NCBI GenBank assembly: GCA_963809795.1
Contig: CAWELN010000003.1
Span: forward strand, 1 to 64,000
From: DASUAS01 sp963809795
Lineage (GTDB): Bacteria; Actinomycetota; Acidimicrobiia; IMCC26256; DASPTH01
Direction: 5' to 3'
DNA length: 64,000 nt
Position 1 is the stretch's first letter; each line of letters opens with the position of its first letter. Made by a program: the position numbers and the translations under genes. A model generated the notes under the pieces. The model was not told the DNA's origin. It searched no databases and saw only the letters and a program-made list of their open reading frames with translations. This document shows positions 9,417-18,151 of the stretch, in pieces.

Positions 9417-10553
9417 ATGGACACCCGGAGCTCCGATCCAGAGGTGTTGCGCGGCGCCCTCGCCGCACTGCTGCACGACGGCGAGGCTCCGACGCCGGTC
9501 CGCGACAACATCTGGACGTCGTGGCGCCGGTCCGCCGCGTCCGGGCTTTCTCCTGAGCGATTCGCAGCTCCATATGCCGACGACAGCGAGCAGGACAGCC
9601 TGCTCGTGCGCGCGGCGCGCCCGGTGCTCGACTCGCTGATCGACGACTTGGCGTCCACCAGCGTCGGGCTCGTCCTCACCGATCGTCGAGGTGACATCCT
9701 CGACCGGTGGGTTCCCGAGCGGTCGCTCGGGACACATTTCGACCGCGTCGATCTCGCACCGGGCTTCGTCTACGCGGAACCCGCCATCGGCACCAACGGG
9801 ATCGGAACCGCGATCGCGGAACGCAAGCCGACATTGGTGCTGGGGAGCGAGCACTTTGCTGATGCGTTGACCGCGCTGGCGTGCGCCGCTGCTCCCATCA
9901 TCGAACCGCGCACCGGACACGTGCTGGGTGTGGTCGACCTGACGTGTTGGGCACAAGATGCGAGCGCGCTGATGCTCCCGTTCGCTCGCCGCGCCGCCCA
10001 CGAGATCGAGGAGCGGCTGCTCGACGACACCGGGTTTGCGGAACGCGTGATGATGCGGCGGTTTCTGCAGGAGCGCAGCGGCGGGAAGCACCCGATGCTC
10101 GTCGCGAACAGCCGAGTCGTGATCGCGAACACCGCGGCCGAGCGACTCGTGAGGCCTGAGGACGAACCACAGGTTCGGCTGCAGGCCGAACAGGTGATGG
10201 CGCGGACACCGACGGATGTCGTCGAGATCATGCTGAGCAGTGGTGGTAGCACGGTGGCCGTGCGGTGTGAGCCGATCTTCGACGGCACCGTTGCCGTGGG
10301 TGTGGTGATGCATCTCGCGGGTGGAGCCGCCCGACGGGATCGCCCGGCGTTGGGGCTCGCAGGCCTGACCGACACCGAGCGAGCCATCGCGAACCTCGTC
10401 GCCCAGGGTCTGACCAACCGGCAGATCGGCGAGCGGGTCTTCGTGTCCCGTCACACCGTGGATTCCCACCTGCGGTCGATCTTCCGCAAGGTCAACGTGA
10501 CCTCGCGCATCGAACTGACCCGTCAGATCGTCGGCGACGCAGCAACGACGTGA
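9417..10553 (+). CDS. GAF-domain LuxR-type transcriptional regulator
   Basis: 378 aa. The N-terminal two thirds match the sensor half of AcoR-like activators (IWTSWRRSAASGLSPE, then a GAF domain with PGFVYAEPAIGTNGIGTA and VLGSEHFADALTALACAAAP). Instead of a sigma-54 ATPase it ends in a LuxR helix-turn-helix (LTDTERAIANLVAQGLTNRQ, then VSRHTVDSHLRSIF). It probably senses a small molecule and binds DNA. Start chosen at ATG 9417, preceded by AGGAGG at 9406-9411; an upstream in-frame ATG at 9366 has no such site. Divergent from the aldo/keto reductase, and both flanking gene sets carry the 23-bp repeat. A paralogue is at 21686-22574. Confidence 0.85.
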   Translation: MDTRSSDPEVLRGALAALLHDGEAPTPVRDNIWTSWRRSAASGLSPERFAAPYADDSEQDSLLVRAARPVLDSLIDDLASTSVGLVLTDRRGDILDRWVPERSLGTHFDRVDLAPGFVYAEPAIGTNGIGTAIAERKPTLVLGSEHFADALTALACAAAPIIEPRTGHVLGVVDLTCWAQDASALMLPFARRAAHEIEERLLDDTGFAERVMMRRFLQERSGGKHPMLVANSRVVIANTAAERLVRPEDEPQVRLQAEQVMARTPTDVVEIMLSSGGSTVAVRCEPIFDGTVAVGVVMHLAGGAARRDRPALGLAGLTDTERAIANLVAQGLTNRQIGERVFVSRHTVDSHLRSIFRKVNVTSRIELTRQIVGDAATT

Positions 10554-10635
10554 CCGTGGCCGGTTGTCGTGAAGCCGGCAGTCTCGAACATGCTCGACGC
10601 AGCTCGCTCGCACGTCATCGTGTCGCCGATCTTCG

Positions 10636-11523
10636 TCATCGCGCACCTCCTTGGAGCTCCAGGGCTTGCGTCACGACGGTGAGGTCCTGGTCTCCGAGCC
10701 CGGCCGCGGCGGCGCCTTGCCACTCGTCGGCCAGAGACCTGAGCGCGGCAAACGAGTCGTCGCCGGCGGCGTCGAGCGCGAGCCGCACGTCCTTGAGCGC
10801 GAGCCGCAACGCGAACTGCGGAGAGAAGTCGCCCTTGACGACGCGTTGGAGCTTGGCCGCCTGCCACGGAGAGACGAGCGGTCCCGCCTCGAGGGCGTCG
10901 ACCATCGTCTGGGTGTCGAGACCCAACCGGTGGGCAAGCGCCACCGATGCGTCGACTGCCTCGGCCCCGAACGCGAGCCACGTGTTGTTGACGACCTTCA
11001 CACGCGTGCCGGTACCGGCCGGCCCCACCCACAGCGTCTGATGGCCGAGCGCATCGAAGAGGGGGGTGACGCGCGCGCGGACCTCGTCGGGCCCCGACGC
11101 GAAGATCGTCAGCTCACCCTGCTCGGCCGGGTCTTTGCTGCCCGAGACGGGCGCGTCCACGAGCGTGATGTCGGGCCTGTCCCGCGCGACGAGCGCGGCC
11201 ACGCGCTCGATGCCCGCAACGCCGATCGTGCTCATCTGCGCCCAGATCGAACCAGGCGCCAGCGCGTCCAGCATGCCCTCGTCGCGGGCCGTCGCGACCA
11301 CTGCGTCGGCGTCGGGCACCATCGTGACGACGATCGCGGCTCGCTGAGCGGCATCCGCGGCGCTCTCCGCAACTTCGGCACCCTGCTCGGCGAGGTTTCG
11401 GGTTGCTTCCGGTGTGTGGTCCCAGACGATGGTCGGGATCCCGGCGCGCAACGCGCTCGCCGCCATCCCGTGACCCATGGTTCCAACCCCGATCACCGCA
11501 ACCGGTTCGCTCGTACCCACCAT
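10636..11523 (-). CDS. Beta-hydroxyacid dehydrogenase (3-hydroxyisobutyrate dehydrogenase family)
   Basis: 295 aa NAD(P)-dependent enzyme of the HIBADH / tartronate semialdehyde reductase family, oxidising a beta-hydroxy acid or reducing the semialdehyde. Rossmann motif AVIGVGTMGHGM at residues 9-20, substrate loop VDAPVSGS at 122-129, catalytic Lys at about 176 in GTRVKVVNN. Length is normal. Start ATG 11523 lies about 75 bases downstream of repeat copy 2, so it may belong to the same regulon as the aldo/keto reductase. It is convergent with the GAF-LuxR gene. Exact substrate not determinable. Confidence 0.88.
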   Translation of the reverse strand: MVGTSEPVAVIGVGTMGHGMAASALRAGIPTIVWDHTPEATRNLAEQGAEVAESAADAAQRAAIVVTMVPDADAVVATARDEGMLDALAPGSIWAQMSTIGVAGIERVAALVARDRPDITLVDAPVSGSKDPAEQGELTIFASGPDEVRARVTPLFDALGHQTLWVGPAGTGTRVKVVNNTWLAFGAEAVDASVALAHRLGLDTQTMVDALEAGPLVSPWQAAKLQRVVKGDFSPQFALRLALKDVRLALDAAGDDSFAALRSLADEWQGAAAAGLGDQDLTVVTQALELQGGAR

Positions 11524-11598
11524 CGCTCGCCTCCCTCTCGAGGTCGGCCATCGGCGCCGACGTCATCTCCCGATTCATGTTGTGATACCAGAGAAGTC

Positions 11599-11621
11599 CC
11601 AACCTCACGCGAGCGCGTAGC
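11599..11621. promoter_or_regulatory. 23-bp repeat, copy 2 (putative operator)
   Basis: Exact second copy of the 9331-9353 element with the same ACGCG-AG-CGCGT dyad. It lies between the divergent hydroxyacid dehydrogenase and MDR reductase genes, so it could control either or both. Only these two copies were found. Confidence 0.55.
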
Positions 11622-11812
11622 GGGCTTGTCGTTCTCGCCCGACGGCCCAGCGAGGGCATCAGTCTGGGGTCACGGAACCCGTGCAGCAGCGGGCGGTTGA
11701 GGATTGGTGCACCGTGGACGAGGATCGGGGACAGCCGGTCGAGAACGAAATCCGCCGCAACGAGTCCTCGTGGTGTGGCACCGGACGAGAGTCTCTGCCA
11801 GGGAGTACGGGA

Positions 11813-12733
11813 ATGAGTCGAGCAGTACGGTTCGATCACTACGGAGACCGTGACGTCCTGTACGTCGCTGATGTCGCGGTCCCCGAACCGGCGGTGGGCG
11901 AGGTCGTCGTCGCGGTTCGCGCGGCGGGGATCAACCCCGGCGAGGCGGCAATTCGCAATGGCGCGCTCGAGGCGAGCTTCCCCGCGACGTTCCCGTCGGG
12001 TGAAGGAAGTGACCTCGCCGGCGTCGTCAGCGCGGTTGGCGACGGGGTCACGGAGTTCGCGGTCGGCGACGAAGTACTCGGTTGGTCGTGGCGACGATCG
12101 AGCCACGCCGAGTACGTCGCCGTTCCGGTCACCCAGCTGATCCACAAACGGGCCGAGCTGAGCTGGGAAGTCGCCGGCTCGCTCTACGTCGTCGGCTGCA
12201 CGGCGTACGCCGCGGTGCGAGCCGTTGGTGCAGCGCCCGATGACACGGTCGCGGTGTCGGGAGCAGCGGGCGGGGTGGGCTCGGTCGTTGTTCAGCTCCT
12301 GAGGACGAAGGACGCGACCGTGCTCGGCATCGCGTCACCGCCACATCACGACTGGCTCGCGGCGCATGGCGTCATTCCGGTCTCCTACGGAGATGGGCTC
12401 GCGGAGCGTCTCCGGGCCGCCGCGCCCAACGGTATCGATGCCTTCATCGACCTCTTCGGGCCGCAGTACGTGCAACTCGCGGTCGACCTCGGAATCGCGC
12501 GGGATCGTATCGAGACCATCATCTCGCGTGAGAAGGCACACGAGCTCGGGACCAAGGCGGAGGGCAGTGCGGACGCGTCCACGACCGAGGTGTTGTCGCA
12601 GATGGCTGATCTCGTGGCATCAGGCCAGATCGAGATCCCAATTGCCGCGACGTACAAGCTCGAACAGGTCCGCGACGCGTTCGCCGAGCTCGAGCAGCGG
12701 CACACTCTCGGCAAGATCGTGCTGATCCCCTGA
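11813..12733 (+). CDS. Zinc-independent MDR oxidoreductase (quinone oxidoreductase-like)
   Basis: 306 aa medium-chain reductase of the quinone oxidoreductase / enoyl reductase type. GroES-like N-terminal half (VRAAGINPGEAAIRNG, GSEGSDLAGVV-like segment), then the NADPH motif VSGAAGGVGSVVVQL. None of the Cys/His ligands of zinc alcohol dehydrogenases is present, so it uses NADPH without zinc. The frame extends upstream to 11681, but ATG 11813 starts the conserved part (SRAVRFDHYGDRDVLYV) and has GGGAG upstream. It is followed directly by a strong hairpin. Confidence 0.86.
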   Translation: MSRAVRFDHYGDRDVLYVADVAVPEPAVGEVVVAVRAAGINPGEAAIRNGALEASFPATFPSGEGSDLAGVVSAVGDGVTEFAVGDEVLGWSWRRSSHAEYVAVPVTQLIHKRAELSWEVAGSLYVVGCTAYAAVRAVGAAPDDTVAVSGAAGGVGSVVVQLLRTKDATVLGIASPPHHDWLAAHGVIPVSYGDGLAERLRAAAPNGIDAFIDLFGPQYVQLAVDLGIARDRIETIISREKAHELGTKAEGSADASTTEVLSQMADLVASGQIEIPIAATYKLEQVRDAFAELEQRHTLGKIVLIP

Positions 12734-12788
12734 CACCCTCCGACGCGCGATGCACCAGCCGGCTGGACGGCGAGTCGGCCAGGGTGTC
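12732..12788. terminator. Bidirectional hairpin between convergent genes
   Basis: Nested inverted repeats fill the gap between two convergent genes. Outer arms are GACACCCT (12732-12739) and AGGGTGTC (12781-12788), middle arms CCGAC and GTCGG, and at the centre the perfect palindrome CCAGCCGGCTGG (12755-12766). It begins inside the MDR stop codon and ends 14 bases before the HAD stop. There is no T-run, which is common in GC-rich actinobacteria. Confidence 0.55.
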
Positions 12789-12802
12789 GACAGCGGAGGC
12801 TC

Positions 12803-13594
12803 CTAGGTCGACGTCTTCACGAGGCGGCCGTCGCGCAGTGCTGCACGATCAACCTGGTCGAGGCTGGTGACCACGAGGTCCGCCCCGGCTCCCGCGAGGA
12901 GCTCAGCGTCGTCGGCCCGGGCGATCCCGAGAGCGGCCATCCCGCCGGCCTTGGCCGCCTGCACCCCCGCGGCCGCGTCCTCGAGTACCACGGCGCGCTC
13001 CGGCGCAACCCCGAGCTCGTGCGCCGCGGCGAGGAACATGTCGGGATGGGGCTTGCCGTGCGCGAACTCCCGGCCCGAGACGTCCGCGTCGAAGGCGTCC
13101 AGCAGCGTCAGGCCCGGTCGCACGGACTTCGAAACGAGCCCCTGCTGCTCGGCGAAGCGGTCGAGCCGAATCTTGCCGAGGAACAGGTTGGCATTCTTCG
13201 ACGACGAAGCTGCCGCGATCCGGATGCCCGCGTCCTTGGTGTCGAGCACGAATCGCAGTGCGTCAGGGTAGGAAGTGAAGTCGCCGGCTTCGATCATCCG
13301 GACCACCATGACCTGCTTGTAGTCGGCGTACTGCATCACCCGCGACTCTTCCTCGTCGTCAGGTACGTGGAAGTAGCCGAGCGCCGCGCGCGCGCCGTCC
13401 AGGCGCGGCTTCCCTGACATCTGCGTCTGGTACACGTGCGGCGTGAACGCGTCGGGCGACCAGGTCGTCTGGTCGCGGATGTCGCGCCAGGGACCCTCCA
13501 TCAACTCGCGGAGCGACTCTCGCCACGCCTTCTCGTGCGGGGAATCGACGAGCACACCGTCGACATCGAAGATCGCCCCTTCAAACTTCGGCAC
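12803..13594 (-). CDS. HAD hydrolase, beta-phosphoglucomutase-like
   Basis: 263 aa HAD-superfamily protein with a helical cap. Motif I is FDVDGVLVDS with nucleophile D10 and general acid D12; AAASSSKN holds the phosphate-binding Ser, HGKPHPDMF the Lys and VLEDAAAG the metal Asp. Family members include beta-phosphoglucomutase and sugar phosphatases. It lies only 10 bases after a GH65 phosphorylase, the classic pairing in which beta-glucose-1-phosphate from disaccharide phosphorolysis is converted to glucose-6-phosphate. That context makes beta-phosphoglucomutase the best reading, though a phosphatase role is not excluded. Confidence 0.85.
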   Translation of the reverse strand: MPKFEGAIFDVDGVLVDSPHEKAWRESLRELMEGPWRDIRDQTTWSPDAFTPHVYQTQMSGKPRLDGARAALGYFHVPDDEEESRVMQYADYKQVMVVRMIEAGDFTSYPDALRFVLDTKDAGIRIAAASSSKNANLFLGKIRLDRFAEQQGLVSKSVRPGLTLLDAFDADVSGREFAHGKPHPDMFLAAAHELGVAPERAVVLEDAAAGVQAAKAGGMAALGIARADDAELLAGAGADLVVTSLDQVDRAALRDGRLVKTST

Positions 13595-13604
13595 GCGTAC
13601 CTCC

Positions 13605-16121
13605 TCAGCTGGGCGCGTGCTGACGTCCGGCTCGACCGGTCATCGGCAACTCGAACGTGTGGCTTTCGCCGGGACAGGCTTCGCGGACTTCGTCGGCAAA
13701 GCCGATCGCGATCGGCCTGCTCGCGCCTTCGGGACTCAAGGTGACGGTGAGGGTGCCCGACGCCACCGTCACGCGCATCGGAGTGCGGCGGAACCGTATC
13801 TCGAAGGAGAGCCCGTCGAGCTGCTCCGGCATCCGAGGATCGAATCGCAGGACCCCGTCGCGGACGTGGACTCCGGCGTACGCGTCCTGCAGGAGATCGA
13901 GCGTGCCCGCCATGACCCCCAGATGAATGCCTTCTCTGGTTGTTCCGCCCTGGATGTCACCGACATCGCTTTCGAGCGCGACGAGAAAGCGTTGCCAGGA
14001 CGCCTCCGGGTCGAGCGCCGCGAGCGCACGGGCGTACGTCACGAAGCTCAGGGTGGATCCATGCGATGTGCGTTGGTCGTAGTAGGCGACGTTCTTGCGG
14101 ACGGTGTCGGCACCGTACCTGTAGCCCAGTCGCTCGAAGAGACCTTGGAGCTCGTCCGGCGCGAAGAGGAAGAAGAGCATCACGGTGTCGGCCTGCTTCG
14201 AGACCTTGTAGCGGTCGGGATCGTCACCTTCTGCCCGCAGGATCCGGTCGAGCCGCTGGATGTTGCCGTACTTCTCGCGGTAGGCCGCCCAGTCGAGCTC
14301 CTCGAGCTGCTCGTAGCCCTCGAACTGGCTGATGATGCCGTCGTCGTGGAAGGGGACGAACATCCGACGGCTCATGTCGTCCCATCGGCTCACCTCGCTG
14401 TCCTCGATGCCGAGCCGCTCACGCAACGTCTCGGCACTGTGGGCGGGCACGAGGGAGAGGACCTCCACCGCGATGCTGCAGAGCCACGCCACCATCACGT
14501 TGGTGTACGCGTTGTTGCGGAGCCCTCCATGCTCGGCACCGGGATACTTCTCGTGGAACTCGTCCGGGCCCATGACACCATGGATCTCGTAGCGCCCACG
14601 TTCCGGGTCGAAGTGTGCGATCGACGCCCAGAAACGAGCGATCTCGAGCATGAGCTCGGCGCCGTAGCTGCCGAGAAACGCGAGGTCTTCCGTGACCTGG
14701 TAGTAGTGCCAGATGTTGTAGAAGATCGCGGCGTTGACGTGCCGTTGGTTGTGGCTGAGATCCGGCTCCCAGCGGCCCGAGAGAGGATTCAGGTGCAGGA
14801 CCTGCGTCTCCTCCCTGCCCTCGGTGCCACTCTGCCAGGGAAACATCGCGCCGCGGAACCCCGCTTCGCGCGCTGACGCGCGCGCCTCACCGAGGCGTCG
14901 GTACCGGTACATCAGCAGCGCTCGCGTCACCTCCGGCATCCGGAAGCTGAGGAACGGATAGACGTACAGCTCGTCCCAGAACACGTGCCCCCGGTACGCC
15001 TCGCCGTTGAGCCCGCGTGCCGGAACTCCCGCATCGAGGTCGGCGGTGTGACGTGAACACACCTGGAGGACGTGGCCGATGTGGAGCCGCACCAGGAGCT
15101 GGACCCGCTCGTCACCAGGAACATCGATGTCGCACGCCGTCCACACGTCCTGCCATGCCGAACGGTGGCGTTGGAGCGCTTCGTCAAAGTCCAGGTACCG
15201 CAGCGCCAACGTCCCGGCCTTGACCAGGGTGTCGCTCGTGGCCGGGTCGTGCGAGGTGAAGAAGGTCACGAGCTTCTCGACGCGCACCGCCGACCCTTGG
15301 CGCACGTCGAACGTGAGCACCTGTTGGACGTAGTCGTCCATCTGGTCGAGCGAGCGATCCGCGTCGAGCTGAATGCCGGCGGCGAACACGCGTGTGCGGG
15401 CGGCTTCACTGACGTACACGTTCGACTGTCGCGTCTCGACCTTCAGCGCGATGACCTCGGGGCCGAAGGTCCTCGGGCCGACGCCCGCGATGTGGCGGCC
15501 CTCGAGCTGGTCGTAACGAGGCACGCCGCGGTTCACCATGCGACCGTCGATCGCCGAGACGATCTCCACCCGGCCGGACCAGTTCTCGGGCTCGAGGGTC
15601 CACTCGAGCCCGGCATGGTGCACGTCGGCCATGCTCACGAACCGCCGGCTCCGCAGCGTCGTCTCCCGCCCGGCCCGGTCGCGGAAGCGCAGTGCACGCA
15701 CGACCACCGCGTCCCGGATGTCGAGCTCGTGCCGGTACTCGAGCAGCTCCACCTCCCCGAGACGCACCGCGTCCTCACCGTCGATGCGCAGCTTCAGCAC
15801 GAGCCAGTTGGGGAGGTTCACCAGGTCCTCGTTCAGCACCGGCCGCCCCCCGAGGATCGTCGTCTCGCGGTTGTAGACGCCGTGGGCGTAGGTGCCCGGA
15901 TAGTGGACGGCGTCTGCGTCCTCCCATTCTGCGGCGCCGCGCGTGCAGAGATACCCGTTGCCCGTCGAGGTCAGAGCCTCGCGCAGGCCCTCCTCGACGG
16001 GCTCGAATCCCTCGTAGGTCAACGTGAACCCGTCCAGGGCGCTCGCCTCTCGCCGGTGCGTTGTGAGTATGGAAGGGGCGCCGGCGGGTGTCAACGCTCG
16101 TTCGTCGACAACGACGGCCAC
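13605..16121 (-). CDS. GH65 glycoside phosphorylase (maltose/trehalose/kojibiose phosphorylase family)
   Basis: About 838 aa. GH65 enzymes split an alpha-linked glucose disaccharide with phosphate to give beta-glucose-1-phosphate. The N-terminal beta-sandwich begins TLTYEGFEP and has STGNGYLCTRGA. The (alpha/alpha)6 barrel carries GHVFWDELYVYPFL and the catalytic acid Glu in VMGPDEFHEKYPG at about residue 519. Near the end, DIQGGTTREGIHLGVMAGT is a family hallmark. Start is uncertain: the frame is open to 16247, but that would overlap the small upstream gene; GTG 16121 is chosen without a good ribosome site. The HAD enzyme follows at 10 bases. Which disaccharide is used cannot be read. Confidence 0.88.
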   Translation of the reverse strand: MAVVVDERALTPAGAPSILTTHRREASALDGFTLTYEGFEPVEEGLREALTSTGNGYLCTRGAAEWEDADAVHYPGTYAHGVYNRETTILGGRPVLNEDLVNLPNWLVLKLRIDGEDAVRLGEVELLEYRHELDIRDAVVVRALRFRDRAGRETTLRSRRFVSMADVHHAGLEWTLEPENWSGRVEIVSAIDGRMVNRGVPRYDQLEGRHIAGVGPRTFGPEVIALKVETRQSNVYVSEAARTRVFAAGIQLDADRSLDQMDDYVQQVLTFDVRQGSAVRVEKLVTFFTSHDPATSDTLVKAGTLALRYLDFDEALQRHRSAWQDVWTACDIDVPGDERVQLLVRLHIGHVLQVCSRHTADLDAGVPARGLNGEAYRGHVFWDELYVYPFLSFRMPEVTRALLMYRYRRLGEARASAREAGFRGAMFPWQSGTEGREETQVLHLNPLSGRWEPDLSHNQRHVNAAIFYNIWHYYQVTEDLAFLGSYGAELMLEIARFWASIAHFDPERGRYEIHGVMGPDEFHEKYPGAEHGGLRNNAYTNVMVAWLCSIAVEVLSLVPAHSAETLRERLGIEDSEVSRWDDMSRRMFVPFHDDGIISQFEGYEQLEELDWAAYREKYGNIQRLDRILRAEGDDPDRYKVSKQADTVMLFFLFAPDELQGLFERLGYRYGADTVRKNVAYYDQRTSHGSTLSFVTYARALAALDPEASWQRFLVALESDVGDIQGGTTREGIHLGVMAGTLDLLQDAYAGVHVRDGVLRFDPRMPEQLDGLSFEIRFRRTPMRVTVASGTLTVTLSPEGASRPIAIGFADEVREACPGESHTFELPMTGRAGRQHAPS

Positions 16122-16191
16122 AGCGTGTTCGCGATCGCGGCGGGAACTGCGTCGATCGGGCTGATGGTGCTCTGATCCACTCCGAGAACGG

Positions 16192-16434
16192 TCACCCGGC
16201 GTCCGGCGGGCGGGCCTGAACGTCGTGCAGCCGATCAAGCTCGGCACGGGCGCCTTCTTCGGTCGAGAAGGTCGCCGCGATCACTTCGCCTTCGTAGGCG
16301 ATGCGCCCGTGGATTGCCCACGTCTCCGCATCGAGCTCGATGACGTCATCGTCGAGTTCGACGTGCTCGTCGACGAGCTCAGCCGCGATCTCAACCTGAC
16401 GGTCGACTTCGTTGAATCGTCGGCGAGATGCTGC
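16192..16434 (-). CDS. Small acidic hypothetical protein
   Basis: 80 aa. ATG 16434 is chosen because GAGAGAGG precedes it; ATG 16458 in the same frame is an alternative. The sequence is acidic (ELVDEHVELDDDVIELDAET) and then has a short strand-turn-strand look (HGRIAYEGEVIAATFSTEEG). I do not recognise a family. It precedes the GH65 gene on the same strand, so it may be co-transcribed with it. Confidence 0.5.
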   Translation of the reverse strand, partial: AASRRRFNEVDRQVEIAAELVDEHVELDDDVIELDAETWAIHGRIAYEGEVIAATFSTEEGARAELDRLHDVQARPPDAG

Positions 16435-16621
16435 CATCGCGTCACCTCTCTCGGCCATCCTCGGGGATACCGCGTCTCTTGCTCAAACGACGTGCAAGGC
16501 ATGAAACCCACGGCATGACCCCGTGTCAAGGGCAGGTGCTCCGGAGGTCGCAGACCGGCGCGGGCCAGACGTCCCCGCTCGGCCCCTGAGTGGGCTGCCG
16601 GCCCGCTCATCAACTCGATGA

Positions 16622-18151
16622 TCACGCGGCGACCGGACATCGCTGGGGGTCGGGTTGCAGCGGCGGACCGTCGACCGCGCAGAGGTGTCGTCGAGCCGAG
16701 CCGCGAGCTCGCGTGCCGGAGGCGAGCCCGAAGTAGCTCACCGGCGCGGCGAGTGCAGCGACCGCGGCGGCGATCATCAGCGACACACGGAACGCATCGG
16801 TGACCTCGCCGGGATGGACGGCCGACGTCAATCCGGAAACCACGGGGATCACGGAGAGCGCCGCCAGGCTGGCCGTGCGGGCGATCGCGTTGTTCACCCC
16901 GGACGCGATGCTCACTTCGTCGGGGCTCACCGAGCCCATCACGGTGGCGGTGAGCGGTGCGACGAACGTCGCCAGACCCAGCCCGAAGACGACGGCACCG
17001 GGGGCCACATCCGGGACCCAGGACGCGTCGGGCCCGATACGCGCCAGGAGCAACAGCCCGGCCGCGGTCAGGAGCGGGCCGACGGTGAGTTGCACGCGCG
17101 GTCCGATTCGCTGCGCGAGCTCACCGGACTTCTCCGAGAAGAGGAGCATGAAGATCGTGGCCGGGAGCAGCGCAGAGCCGGCTTCCAGTGCGTTCCATCC
17201 GGCGGCGACCTGGAGCTCGAACGCGACGAGGAAGAACGTCACCCCGATCGCCGAGTACAGGAGGACGGTGGCCAGGTTCGTCACCGTGAAGGCGCGTTGA
17301 CGGAACAGCGATGGCGGCACGAGCGGGTCGTGCGTGTGCAGCATTCGGTACACGAACGCGCTCCCCGCGAGCACGGCGACGGCATCGAAGGTGAGGACGG
17401 CCGGATCGGTCCAGCCGCGCGGGCCGGCCTCCGTGAGCGCCCAGGTCGCGGCGCCGAGGGTGAGCGTACCGAGCGCAGCACCGGCGACATCGAGCCGGTG
17501 TCGCTCGCGCGTGTCGCGCGTCTCGGGCACGGCGCGCACGGAGAACGCGACGACCAGCACGGCGACGGGCACATTGAGCAGGAATGCCCACCGCCATCCG
17601 GGACCGTCGACCAGCCAGCCGCCGACGAACGGGCCGATCGCGCCGGCGACGCCGCTGAGCCCGGACCACGCGCCGACGGCCTTGGCGCGATCGTCTTTGC
17701 GGAAGCTGGCTTGCAGGATGGCGAGGCTGCCGGGCGTGAAGAGCGCCGCACCGATCCCCTGCAACACGCGCGCGGCGATGAGCACCTCGATGGTGGGCGC
17801 CGCGCCAGACAGGAGGGAGGCGGCCGCGAACCAGACCGTTCCGATCAGGAACACCTTCCGGCGGCCGTACCGATCGCCCAACGCCCCACCCAGCAGGATC
17901 AACGACGCCAGCGCGAGCAGGTATCCGGTGAGGACCCACTGGAGCTGGCTCACGTTCGCGTGGAGGTCCTTGCCGATGTGGGGGATCGCGACGTTGACGA
18001 CCGTCGCGTCGAGCGATGCCATCCCGCTGGCGGCCACGGTGGCCACGAGCGCGAGCCGGCCCCGGCCCGAGCTCAGCGCGAGACCGTCGTCCGCCGAGAC
18101 CTGATCGCGCTCGGCCATCGGGCGACTCCCCGCCGAGCCTTGATTGCTCAC
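16622..18151 (-). CDS. MFS transporter, DHA2 (EmrB/QacA) drug-exporter type
   Basis: 509 aa with about 14 hydrophobic helices, the DHA2 arrangement. Typical marks are DATVVNVAIPHIGKDL in helix 1, the loop motif GGALGDRYGRRKVFL, and the motif-C region GLSGVAGAIGPFVGGWLVD in helix 5. These are proton-coupled exporters of drugs or other hydrophobic compounds. The ATG overlaps the stop of the upstream DUF308 gene by 4 bases, so the two are translationally coupled. The C-terminal ~30 residues are arginine-rich and cytoplasmic. Substrate unknown. Confidence 0.9.
   Translation of the reverse strand: MSNQGSAGSRPMAERDQVSADDGLALSSGRGRLALVATVAASGMASLDATVVNVAIPHIGKDLHANVSQLQWVLTGYLLALASLILLGGALGDRYGRRKVFLIGTVWFAAASLLSGAAPTIEVLIAARVLQGIGAALFTPGSLAILQASFRKDDRAKAVGAWSGLSGVAGAIGPFVGGWLVDGPGWRWAFLLNVPVAVLVVAFSVRAVPETRDTRERHRLDVAGAALGTLTLGAATWALTEAGPRGWTDPAVLTFDAVAVLAGSAFVYRMLHTHDPLVPPSLFRQRAFTVTNLATVLLYSAIGVTFFLVAFELQVAAGWNALEAGSALLPATIFMLLFSEKSGELAQRIGPRVQLTVGPLLTAAGLLLLARIGPDASWVPDVAPGAVVFGLGLATFVAPLTATVMGSVSPDEVSIASGVNNAIARTASLAALSVIPVVSGLTSAVHPGEVTDAFRVSLMIAAAVAALAAPVSYFGLASGTRARGSARRHLCAVDGPPLQPDPQRCPVAA

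Noticed and set aside
9273..10646. 457-aa minus-strand open frame opposite the GAF-LuxR gene
   Set aside because: Histidine/arginine-rich shadow with no motif; the plus strand has GAF and helix-turn-helix domains and an AGGAGG site.
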